From: Baffinella frigidus
Taxonomy: Eukaryota > Cryptophyceae > Cryptomonadales > Baffinellaceae
Length of the DNA stretch: 18,158 bases
NCBI GenBank assembly: GCA_026770585.1
Contig: MU646500.1
Coordinates: 199,482 to 217,639 of the forward strand
Direction: 5' to 3'
This document shows, in pieces, positions 1 to 6,823 of the stretch. How positions within the stretch are numbered: the stretch's first letter is position 1; each line of letters opens with the position of its first letter. The notes under the pieces are model-generated. The model was given only the letters and a program-made list of their open reading frames with translations. It made no database searches and had not been told where the DNA came from. The translations under genes and the position numbers were made by a program.

Positions 1-18
1 CCCCCCCCCCCCCCCCCC
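1..18. repeat. Poly-C tract at left edge
   Basis: The first 18 bases are all C, mirrored by a 40-base C run at the right edge. This may be real low-complexity DNA at which assembly stopped, or an assembly artefact. No gene signal lies between it and the end of the J-domain gene. Confidence 0.9.
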
Positions 19-111
19 GGTACGAATCAAGACAGAATCGCAAACACGCGAACCTCCTCGCGTGGGAGGGCTAACAACTCATCTCAAGGGCTATATCATT
101 GTATATCATTA

Positions 112-1368
112 TCACTCTCTCTCTCTCCAAATTTCGAGATGGCGGCATCGCAGCAGGGCTGCTGACAACTGCACCGAGGCGGGCTCGTCTTGAGGCTCAC
201 AGACGTTTGCACCACTCATCTCGAAGCTTGAGAGCAACACAGAAGAGACAAAGACGGAGGGGTGGTGCGCACCTGTACCGCGCGCCAGAGAACGGGTCAT
301 CCGGCCTCTCGGTGGCCCCCCGCAGGCCTTCCCGATCGTAGTCTCGTCGCTTGCTGTGATCGCCCAGCACCTTGCGGGTCAGGGAGGGGTTGGAGCTCCA
401 CCTATCGTCCCAGCTCCTCCGGTTATGATGCCACAAGCTAACGCCAGCGGACCCCTTATCATACGGTAGGAACCCCCCCATCCTCCTACGACGTTTAAAA
501 CAAAAAGGCCTTGAAAAGTCTTAGGAGGGGGGCTCCTACCGTAGGCAATCCGTAGGCTCGAAGTACCTCGCTGGCGTGAGCTTTTTGCATGAGTTAGTCA
601 AGGTAGATATGGAGGAGCTGGGAGGAGAGGCGGGAGTCCGGGCCACACCCGACACGCTAAAATATTTTCCTGTGGTGATAAACTCAGGGTTGGTTGGCTG
701 GGGAGGTCACATGAGAGAGAAGATAATCTCGAGGGACCTACCCAGAGTCGTATATCACCAAGTATACAACATGCGAAGAAAAAAATCCTGGCGGATCGCT
801 TGCAGGTTCTCAAGTACTCGTAGGTACCTCGGCAAGTCCACTTGAGAGTACTTGCAAGCGATTGCCTCTTAGATATTGCCACAATGAACGTTGATCGTGA
901 GACGGGACTCTTGCAAGGGAGTACCTCGTAGGCAGCCGCGATCTCCTTGAAGCGCGTCTCCGCCCGCGCTCGTTCATCCTGCAGCGACGCACCAGGCACA
1001 CGGTGTGTTGGTCAGCAACGATATGGTGCATTTTTCAAGACCACGTACGCTTAAGACCTCTGCCATTGAGTGCTGCGTTCGAGGCCTGGGGCTTCGCCGT
1101 AGCCGTCCCGCCAGGTGAAAGATTCTCTAGAACCTTCCCAAGTCGGCCCAGCTGAACCAGCACAGGGGGACTAGCACGGGCGATGGCAGGCGCCGCCAGG
1201 GCCGGACCCAGGCTGAGTGGCTGTGCCTTGGCTGGGTGAGAAGGCTACCTCGGGGACGACGTCAGGGTGACTGGCTTTTGCCAGAGCACGGAACGCGGAC
1301 TTGACCGCGTCATGCGCTGTAGCTCGATCGACCCCGAGGACGTCGTAGTGGCACCGCTGCTGGCTCAT
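112..1368 (-). CDS. J-domain (DnaJ/HSP40-type) protein, four exons
   Basis: J-domain proteins stimulate the ATPase of Hsp70 chaperones through their HPD motif. Seen here: exon 1 (1368-1249) starts with ATG and encodes HYDVLGVDRA, a helix II with AFRALAKASHPDVVPE, and the HPD tripeptide. Exon 2 (978-925) encodes helix III, ERARAETRFKEIAAAYE. Exon 3 (370-273) encodes VLGDHSKRRDYDREG, the usual J-domain end. Exon 4 (226-112) adds a 37-residue tail ending at TGA. Donors are GAG|GTAGCC, GAG|GTACTC and CAG|GTGCGC; acceptors are TGCAG|G, CGCAAG|G and CTCAAG|C. Exons 1 and 2 are multiples of three (120, 54) and exons 3 and 4 join in matching phase (98 + 115). The predicted length is about 128 residues. 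There is no Gly/Phe or zinc-finger region, so it is a type III J protein at most. Helices II and III are typical, so a functional domain is likely. Exon 4 is the least certain part. The gene diverges from the PDZ gene. Confidence 0.85.
227..272 (-). other. 46-bp intron of the J-domain gene
   Basis: Read on the minus strand it starts GTGCGC, is rich in C and T throughout, and ends CTCTCAAG. Removing it joins AG to C as a serine codon and opens a 37-codon reading frame to a stop. It is very short but has clear donor, pyrimidine tract and acceptor. An alternative is that exon 3 reads on to a different acceptor. Confidence 0.55.
462..543. repeat. Hairpin element with TACGGTAGGA arms
   Basis: Left arm 462-492 (begins TACGGTAGGAACCCCCC) pairs with right arm 518-543 (ends GGGGGGCTCCTACCGTA) around a short AT-rich loop. 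The outer word CCTACCGTAGGCAAT is shared with the elements at 4926-5849 and 13587-13746. This is therefore probably a small relative or remnant of that palindromic family. Confidence 0.7.
795..862. repeat. Imperfect hairpin, ATCGCTTGCA arms
   Basis: Bases 795-814 (ATCGCTTGCAGGTTCTCAAG) pair with 841-862 (CTTGAGAGTACTTGCAAGCGAT) with a two-base bulge. The loop carries TACTCGTAGGTACCTCGG. It lies inside intron 2 of the J-domain gene, so it could fold in the pre-mRNA or be a miniature transposon relic. Confidence 0.75.
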
Positions 1369-2098
1369 TTTTCTTCAAATGCTCGCGAAGACTGAAAATT
1401 TGGCGGGTGCACCCGGAGGCTGGCTCGGCCAGGGGTCCTCCTCCTACACGGGCGCTACGTCAGCCCGGAGCTGCCGTCAGCTCAGAGCCTTCCTGGTTGG
1501 TGCACTCCTGCCTCCTTCTGGACGCTTCCCCCCGAGATTGTTCTCTCAGAGTGAACTTCCCTACGAGCTCGCAGCGAGCTTTTCGATTTCCTCCCGGCCC
1601 GAATCTGGCCCGGGATTGGGTCACACAAAAAACAAATTCACAACTTTGAACATATTTCTTCGTGGGAATTGACTTTCATCCTGTTTACAACCAGGATTTA
1701 AAAGTCGCATGGCAAAATGAAAGACGCGCCAACGAGACTTTCATTTCACACTCCCTGATGACTCCCCCTCCGCCGAGAGTCCTTCTATTCGCCTTCAGTC
1801 GCAGCGAGCTGGAAGCCAACGGGATGGCGAATCCGTGGGATGGCGTGACAGGCTGGATCTCGCAGGTCGACAAGGGGGGATGGCTCGGCGGACAACGCCC
1901 CGAGGATGAACAGCCTGGCGCCTCCAGGGCCGGGTACCCTGCCCCAATCTCCTTGCGGTTGGGTCGCAGGCACTCTGGGCGATTTTGCATCTTTCTATCT
2001 TGTTCTCGTTCTCCCTCTTGCCCCCTCCTCCCCGTCGCCCCCTCGCTGACTGGCTGCATCGCAAACACACAACCGCCAGGCACACGCAGGAGGCATAC
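1369..2098. other. Intergenic region between divergent J-domain and PDZ genes
   Basis: No reading frame here carries a recognisable domain. The region is GC-rich with an AT-richer patch at about 1620-1735. TTTGGCGGG at about 1398 and ATTTAAAAG at about 1695 look like possible core-promoter or E2F-like words, but they are too short to call. Transcription of both genes presumably starts within this interval. Confidence 0.4.
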
Positions 2099-3095
2099 AT
2101 GCGTTCGAGCCCAGGTCGCGCAGAAACTACCGCTCAAAGCGGGAGAAGAGGGAGCGGTGAAGTGCAGGGAGCGCGGTCGGAGATGTTTGGGATCGGGATC
2201 ATGTTCCAGCAGGTGCAGGGGGGGCACATCCTGGTGGAGGCGATCGAGCCGAGCTGCTCTGCCGCCCGAAGTGGGGTGATCCAGGTCTCTCTCCCGCCGA
2301 TTCCTCTCTCCCGCCCTTTCCCACCACCAGCGCCCTGCTCCCCACGTGGCTGCGGCAGGCTCCCAGGCGCCTCTGAAGCCACTGCGACGCGACTGATCGA
2401 GCGCTCCTCGGATCTGGGTTGAGGTTGCGAGTGCCAGGGTGCAGCACCGAAGCACTCAGGGCCCAGGGTGAAAGGGGCTCACCCGGAAACAGCGCCACAG
2501 GTGGCATGCTGACATACGACCCCCCTCTAGTCGTATGCTGACATCGTATGCTGACTGCATCGTATGCTGACACGTCCTCGCGCGTGCACCCCTCAAGTGT
2601 TATCCTCACATGTATGCTGACACATGATCGCACGTGCCCCCTCAGGTCAACGACGAGTGCGTCCAAGTCGACGGGGCCCAGGTCCCTCCCTCTCAAACGG
2701 CGTCCCCTCCTCCCTCTCACCGTGTTATCTCGCTCGTTGTTGGGCCTGGCATTCATCACAGGCGTCCCCTGTCCTCGCTGGGTGCGGTCTCGCGGTGACG
2801 CGTTGGGTCTGGCGTTGGGTCTGGCGTTGGGTCTGGCCTTGGGTCTCGCGTTGGGTCTCGCGTTGGGTCTCTCTCGTGTGGGGTCTCGCTGGGGTGACGC
2901 GTGGTGGCGCTCAGCGTTGGGTCTCGTGTGGGCTGACGTTCGGTGGCACTCGACGTGGGGTGACGCGCGGTTTGCGCTCGGCAGGTGGAGCGGCGCTCGA
3001 CGGGGGTGCTGCGCGACCTGGTTCTCGGGCGGCAGGGCACGTATGTCACCCTCTCCTTCCGACGTGAGACTGACCTCGGGCCCTACGTCTACGAG
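2099..3095 (+). CDS. PDZ domain encoded by three phase-0 exons (N-terminal part of a larger gene)
   Basis: PDZ domains bind C-terminal peptides and build scaffolds. Exon 1 ends at 2284 with FGIGIMFQQV, the carboxylate-binding GLGF-type loop, then GGHILVEAIEPSCSAARSG. Exon 2 (2646-2681) encodes VNDECVQVDGAQ, the usual beta-D strand (I-x-V-N-D-x-h-x-x-V-D-G). Exon 3 (2985-3095) encodes VERRSTGVLRDLVLGRQG then TYVTLSFRRE, the alpha-B helix and final strand. Donors are CAG|GTCTCT, CAG|GTCCCT and GAG|GTGTGC; all acceptors are CAG|GT. All three joints are in phase 0. The start is uncertain: ATG at 2183 would remove beta-A, so ATG 2099 or a further upstream ATG at 1985 in the same frame is more likely. 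The open frame runs without a stop from 1985. The exons continue in phase into the coiled-coil exons downstream. Confidence 0.8.
2285..2645 (+). other. PDZ intron 1 with reiterated TATGCTGACA
   Basis: The intron holds about five copies of (C/G)TATGCTGACA-like words between 2503 and 2622. Each contains CTGAC, a good branch-point match. Several are close enough together to act as alternative branch sites for the CCCCCTCAG acceptor at 2645. Confidence 0.6.
2797..2875 (+). repeat. 12-bp minisatellite, GCGTTGGGTCTG
   Basis: About six tandem copies of a 12-bp unit (GTTGGGTCTGGC, later GTTGGGTCTCGC) lie in the second PDZ intron (2682-2984). Degenerate GTGGGGTCTCG copies follow to about 2930. The multiple of three keeps a frame open across it, which explains a long but meaningless open frame. 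Confidence 0.9.
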
Positions 3096-3540
3096 GTGTG
3101 CCCCTCAAACCTGCCTGGTTGCCTGTGATACGCTCGTGGTCTAGCCGTTATCTAAACCTGCTGACACTCCGACGTGAGACTGACCTCGGGCCCTACCTAC
3201 GTCTACGAGGTGTCCCCTCCGAATTATTTTTCGTCTCGCCAATCTGGTGAGACCAGGGTGTTTTCCGCTCGGATTTTCACCACACGCCCGGCATGTCAAC
3301 TTGCGAATAGTCGGCTGACCTGAGTCAGGTAGAGCTTGGAGGTGTCCCCTCTTCCTTTCTCGGAAGCCTGCTGACAATCTAGTTATACACTCCGTATATC
3401 CTTTTTACATGCCTTTCCCAGTACAAACGTAAAACTTTGTAGCGCACGTCTGGTACGAACCTGGGACACGACTGGCACAAACTAAAACGTTGTGGGACAC
3501 GGCTGAAGGTGGAGTTGACTAAAACGTTGTTTGGGGAAAG
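3096..3540 (+). other. Intron with duplicated exon end and donor
   Basis: Bases 3056-3107 (exon end plus donor, GACGTGAGACTGACCTCGGG ... TACGAG|GTG) recur at 3169-3215 with a 4-bp insertion. A third TTGGAG|GTGTCCCCTC donor-like copy lies at about 3333-3350. A reversed member of the GTTGAC/GTCAAC repeat family lies at about 3265-3335. A short tandem duplication of GGGACACGRCTG ... AAAACGTTGT lies at 3470-3530. Confidence 0.6.
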
Positions 3541-3612
3541 GTGGAGCTGATGCGTGGCGCGGCGGAATTCATCGACATGGTCGCCCACTGCAAACTCATG
3601 GCCCAGGAGCAG
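3541..3612 (+). CDS. Coiled-coil exon VELMRGAAEFIDMVAHC
   Basis: Bounded by GGGAAAG| and CAG|GTTTCC, this 24-codon phase-0 exon encodes VELMRGAAEFIDMVAHC followed by KLMAQEQ. It is amphipathic and helical, with no known motif. It directly precedes a CCCTAAA-filled intron. An upstream AAG|GTGGAGTTGACTAAAACG at about 3507 is a competing acceptor. Function unknown; it is placed in the PDZ gene because both phase and spacing fit. Confidence 0.5.
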
Positions 3613-3954
3613 GTTTCCAAACCTAAACCCCAGTCCTCCCTCAACCCTCAAACCTAAACCCTAGTCCTCCCTAAACGCTCAACACTCAACCTAAACCCTA
3701 AACCCTAAACCCTAAACCCTAAACCCTGAACCCTAAACCCTAAACCCTAAACCTCAAACCCTCAACCGTCAATCCTCAACCATAAACCCCTAAAACCACG
3801 AAACCCCGAGACCCAGAATCCCCAAAGCCTGAAGCGCAAACGGAAACAGGGGAAGATGGTGGACCAGGTGCACCATTCAAAACGAACCCTAAACCCTGAA
3901 CACGCAGCCCTGAACTCTGAACTCTGAACCTTAAACCTTCAACCCTGGGAGCAG
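3613..3954 (+). repeat. Intron of telomere-type repeats (AAACCCT)
   Basis: From about 3620 to 3780 the intron is a degenerate array of AAACCCT. It then runs into TGAACTC-type variants at 3897-3945, ending CCTGGGAGCAG|G. Inside it, 3850-3867 (ACAG|GGGAAGATGGTGGACCAG|GTG) is an 18-bp exon-like copy of the start of the next exon, encoding GKMVDQ with its own donor and acceptor. Confidence 0.75.
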
Positions 3955-4123
3955 GGCAAGATGGTGGACCGGGTGCGGCAGCTGGAGTCCGAGGGCAACA
4001 CCTCCCGCAGGGTACGCCCCCGCAACACCAGAAAGAGGCCCCCCAGCCCGAAATGTACTCGACATCACCACCATGCTTCTCCAGAACAACACCCTGACAC
4101 TCGAGGGCAACAGCGCTCGCAGG
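3955..4123 (+). CDS. Two duplicated coiled-coil exons ending in EGN..RR
   Basis: Exon 3955-4011 (57 bp) encodes GKMVDRVRQLESEGNTSRR. Exon 4085-4123 (39 bp) encodes NNTLTLEGNSARR. Both end in CGCAGG|GTACGCCCC, and their introns share further words such as ACACCAG(A/G)AA, so the pair arose by local duplication. Both are phase 0 to 0. The first has a heptad-like charged pattern. A possible third short exon starts at CTCACAG|TGC (4250), but its end is unclear. Confidence 0.5.
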
Positions 4124-4353
4124 GTACGCCCCCCACCGCCCCTGGCGCGCAGGAAGCACGGCAGGTGGTGTGTGCCGCACACCCAGCACGCGGGGAGTAC
4201 CGAAATGGTGCTCCCCACCAACACCAGGAAGAGCCGCCGAGCCTCACAGTGCGCTGCCGCTGTGAGCAACCGCCTGCCGCGCCAGCCTCTTCATCGCAGT
4301 TAGGGGCCCTCGCACCTACCGCAACCCTATGCCTGAACCATGCACCCTGATAG

Positions 4354-4626
4354 GACGGCGAAGGGCTGGTGCGGGCGGCGGTCTCTGTGAGAGACAGGCG
4401 CGGAGGACGCGCGTGGCGCGCGGGGTGCGGCAGTCTCTCTTTTGACCGTAGGCAGTCTCTTGATCGCAGGCCTACACCTGACGCGCGGGCGGGGGTGCAG
4501 GATGCGGGCGGGCTGGTGCGGGTGGCACGGGAGTCTGAGACTGCCGCGGAGGATGCGCGCGGTGCGCTGCGCATCGCTGAGGAGGCGTATGGGGGGGAGA
4601 AGGACCGCGCGTTCAAGGCCGAACAG
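4354..4626 (+). CDS. Coiled-coil exon pair GLVR(V/A)A
   Basis: The complete exon 4501-4626 (GTGCAG| ... GAACAG|GTCC) has 42 codons, starting DAGGLVRVARESETAAEDAR and ending GGEKDRAFKAEQ, a strongly helical charged segment. A truncated copy at 4354-4380 encodes DGEGLVRAA followed by GTCTCTG. If the donor at 4627 is not used, the frame continues VLRTKRG and stops at 4648-4650, so a short protein could end here. Phase is 0 at both ends. Confidence 0.6.
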
Positions 4627-5083
4627 GTCCTGAGAACGAAGAGGGGTTGATTGATCATGCCACCCACGAACGAAGGATGGTTGACCGAACGCGAAGGATG
4701 GATGGTTGACTGATCCTGGCGAGGTTGTGCGTGGATGGTGAGTAATCTGGGCAGGGTTTGATCGTAGAGGCATGGGATTAGTGAAGAGTGGTGGGGCATT
4801 GAGACAGCCGCGCCTGCCCCCGTGTGCTCAATCGTCGTGGGACCCTCCTTCGTTATCATTGCTCACACTGTATTACCAACACTGGCGCGACTGCATGACT
4901 CAACAGGCGTGTCATGGCATCAATAGGTAACGTCCTCAAACCCGGATAGTTACACCTTCGGTATTGCCTACGGTAGGCCGTAGGGCCCCTAGGACCTGAT
5001 GTTTCATAGGACCCCCCATGGGCCCCTACGGCCTACCGTAGGCAATAGGGTGATGGATAGCTGGGGAACAAATGGCCTGTTTT

Positions 5084-5115
5084 CGGACATTTCGGGAAAG
5101 TTCCCGAAATGTCCG
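5084..5115. repeat. Perfect hairpin CGGACATTTCGGGAA
   Basis: Two 15-bp perfect arms are separated by AG. It lies inside the nested element. The near-zero loop suggests a cruciform-type site or a recently formed palindrome. Confidence 0.9.
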
Positions 5116-5194
5116 GACTTTACTACAGATAACACGTCCGTGAATAAGGCATGTGTTCGGACGTGTTGAGATGTTAAATGTGGCTCAACACGTG

Positions 5195-5293
5195 GCGCTT
5201 CGCGCTCAACGGCGCTTCGCGCCAACACGTGGCGCTTCGCGCCACGTGAGGGGAATGAAAAAAACATGACGCTCCGCGTCATGTTTTTTCTAT
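5195..5293. repeat. Cluster of GCGCTTCGCGC and ACATGACGC hairpins
   Basis: GTGGCGCTTCGCGCCAC-type units recur about three times (5190-5247), including the perfect hairpin CACGTGGCGC-TTC-GCGCCACGTG. AAAAAACATGACGC-TCC-GCGTCATGTTTTTT follows at about 5259-5290. Short palindromes with TTC/TCC loops like these are typical of organellar dispersed repeats in green algae. Here they lie inside a nuclear-type element. Confidence 0.8.
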
Positions 5294-5321
5294 TTTGGAT
5301 GGGCCACAGTGGTGTAGGTAG

Positions 5322-5383
5322 CACCTTAATTCACGGGGCGTCCCTTAATTGGCGGGGCGTCCCTTAATTGGCGGAGCGTCTCT
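5322..5383 (+). repeat. 20-bp tandem repeat CCTTAATTGGCGGGGCGTCC
   Basis: Three tandem copies of a 20-bp unit with a few changes lie inside the nested element. They have no coding role. Confidence 0.85.
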
Positions 5384-5477
5384 TCAAGTTCTCGATGGGG
5401 TGTTCGTGTCGGTAGCTCCGCTGTCGTGATCTCGACACGCAACCCCCTCGGAGCTCCGAAGAGACGCATCCAGGGAT

Positions 5478-5640
5478 CATGAACATTCCAGAAGGAATTA
5501 TGACCAGGAGACTGGTGTAAACCGGAAGGAATTATGACCAGGTGACCAGTTGTAAAGAACTTTCCAGATGGAATTATGACCAGGTGACCAGTTGTAAAGA
5601 ACATTCCAGATGTAATTATGACCAGAGATTATGACCAGGT
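5478..5640 (+). repeat. 42-bp tandem repeat, about 3.5 copies
   Basis: The unit begins GAATTATGACCAGGTGACCA and continues GTTGTAAAGAACATTCCAGATG. The first copy is diverged and the last truncated. It occupies the right half of the nested element. The unit is a multiple of three, so open frames across it are not evidence for a protein. Confidence 0.9.
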
Positions 5641-5940
5641 CCGTCAGCAGAAAGTTCGGGATGAGTGTGTGGATCATTGTAAAATGCGAAGAGAGCCTTG
5701 ACAGTGTGTCCAATTGTCTCCATGGGCGACATCTGCTGACATTTCAAAAGGTTCCCCTTCGCTCCAAACTGTGTAGTGAACGGTCCCGAGCTGTCCATTG
5801 CCCGTAGGCAATACCGTAGGCTTAACTACCCGGTTTTCAGGACGTTACCCCATGAGCATCACTCAACAGGCGTGTCAGAGTGCAAATCACTCGACGGTTC
5901 CCAAGCGTCTCTTGATTGGCAGCACCTAAACACCAACGCC

Positions 5941-6084
5941 AAAAGTTGACGGTGGTGTCAACTTGTGGTGGGTGGCATCAGGTAGCACAGCTGCGCGGGC
6001 ACTTGGAAGTCAAAAGTTGACGGTTGTGTCAACTTTTCCCGTCTGGCAGGAAGTCGCACAGCTGCGCGGACACCTGGAAGTCGA
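5941..6084 (+). repeat. 71-bp tandem duplication of acceptor and exon start, with hairpin
   Basis: Copy 1 (5941-6011) and copy 2 (6012-6084) each begin AAAAGTTGACGGT(G/T)GTGTCAACTT, a 10-bp-arm hairpin. Each then has a CAG acceptor and (GAA)GT(A/C)GCACAGCTGCGCGG. Copy 1 runs into the next AAAAGTTGAC without a donor, so copy 2 is the usable exon. Confidence 0.85.
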
Positions 6085-6112
6085 GAAACGGCGCGCCGCC
6101 TCCCGCCCCCCG
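6050..6112 (+). CDS. Coiled-coil exon EVAQLRGHLEVEKRRAASR
   Basis: Between GGCAG| and CCCCCG|GTACTC lies a 21-codon phase-0 exon encoding EVAQLRGHLEVEKRRAASR plus PP. A shorter copy (5982-6011, VAQLRGHLEV) precedes it. Fragments of its 3' end and donor, CGCCCCCCGGTACTC, recur at about 6325 and 6470. The peptide resembles VAQLERAREQ of the last exon (17663-17731), so the two may share origin. Confidence 0.55.
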
Positions 6113-6823
6113 GTACTCTCTTCCTCACCCTAACCTCGGCGACCTCAAGGGCGCACCACCTTGGAGGTTAACACCACCATCAACTTTTGACCCTATCCTC
6201 CAAGGTGGTTCGCCCTTTGAGGTACTCGCTGGGTTGGACAAGACTGTTCTGAAGTTGACATGCGAAGTCCGCGGTGCAAACCCGCCATCTTTGGAGCGGG
6301 CGTTGTCCCCCGAGCCATCCTCCTCCCGCCCCCCGGTACTCTCTAAACTCTCAACCCTCAACCCCCAACCCTAAACCCAAAACCCCGGAATGAAACCTGG
6401 TGCCTCCCGGCAGAAAAGGTAGGTCTACTTTCCCTCCTCCTCCCAACCGCCACCCCTCCCCGCCCTCCCACAGCCCCCCGGTACTCGCTGTCAACTTGAG
6501 GATAGTCTGTCGACCCGAGTGAGACCGAGGTAGAGCTTGGTGGGGCGTGTTCGATCTGGGAGCACGCTGGCACAGGTGGTCCAGCTCTGCCTCACTCGGG
6601 ATCACTGTCAAGACTATTCTCACACGCTGTGTTCGCGGTGCATATCCGTCAACGTTGATCGGGAAAAAGCCCTCACCAAAAAGAGTCCGGGAAGCATTGC
6701 CAACCGTCGCCACCCCAACACCACGCACCTGAACCCGAAACTCTAAACCACAACCCCCAATCCCCAAACCCCAAACCCCCACCGCGTAAACCCTAAACCC
6801 TGAACCTCCACCCCGAAAACCAG
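6113..6823 (+). other. Intron region with hairpin, repeat-family members and CCCTAAA DNA
   Basis: It contains a 25-bp-arm inverted repeat (6143-6222) and three members of the GTTGAC/GTCAAC family (about 6226-6300, 6485-6545 reversed, 6585-6660). It also has two stretches of telomere-type repeats (6345-6385, 6745-6810). The open frame at about 6579-6740 is broken by repeat sequence and shows no domain. No confident exon. Confidence 0.6.
6143..6222. repeat. Inverted repeat CCTCAAGGGCG...CACCTTGGAGG
   Basis: Arms 6143-6167 and 6197-6222 pair with one mismatch and one indel around a 29-bp spacer. Size and structure fit a miniature inverted-repeat element. It lies just downstream of the 6050-6112 exon donor. 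Confidence 0.85.

Larger units (their letters stand above)
371..924 (-). other. Intron 2 of the J-domain gene, carrying two hairpin repeats
   Basis: This 554-bp stretch separates the RFKEIAAAYE exon from the VLGDHSKRRDYD exon. It holds two inverted repeats, 462-543 and 795-862, listed separately, and otherwise no coding signal. The motif GTACCTC, identical to the reverse complement of the donor GAGGTAC, recurs at about 562, 825 and 922. That suggests past local duplication of the exon 2 donor. Confidence 0.7.
5048..5803. mobile_element. Nested non-autonomous DNA element with 10-bp direct repeat
   Basis: The element ends read GGGTGATGGATAGCTGGGGA and, on the other strand, GGGCAATGGACAGCTCGGGA. 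These agree at 17 of the first 23 positions. GTAGGCAATA flanks it on both sides (5038-5047 and 5804-5813). That word occurs once in the uninterrupted relative at 13587-13746, so it is a target-site duplication. A 10-bp duplication is within the range known for Mutator-like elements. It has no long coding frame and carries several hairpins and tandem repeats. Confidence 0.75.
4926..5849. mobile_element. TIR element (GGTAACGTCCTSAAA...) interrupted by a second element
   Basis: Left end 4926-4974 and right end 5802-5849 are about 49-bp inverted repeats with only a handful of mismatches. They begin GGTAACGTCCT and include CGGTATTGCCTACGG. The inner part to 5047 matches the 160-bp element at 13587-13746, so this is the same palindromic family plus an insertion. 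A 22-bp direct repeat, GCATSACTCAACAGGCGTGTCA, lies outside both ends (4893-4914 and 5856-5877). It sits 6-11 bp away from the TIRs, so it is not a clean target duplication. No transposase is encoded. Confidence 0.8.

Noticed and set aside
1685-2455. Long minus-strand open frame of 256 codons
   Set aside because: It lies opposite the PDZ exon, has no recognisable domain or plausible composition, and follows from the GC-rich sequence. The plus strand carries clear PDZ motifs.
2548-3144. Plus-strand open frame of 198 codons
   Set aside because: Its core is translated 12-bp minisatellite (LGLA repeats). The true PDZ exons at 2646 and 2985 lie within this span but use a different frame from it.
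4065-4859. Minus-strand open frame of 264 codons
   Set aside because: It is antisense to several coiled-coil exons and shows no family resemblance. The exon copies and splice sites are on the plus strand.
5259-5293. Bacterial-type terminator (GC hairpin plus T run)
   Set aside because: The hairpin arms themselves contain the A and T runs, and the context is a eukaryotic transposable element with no gene ending there.
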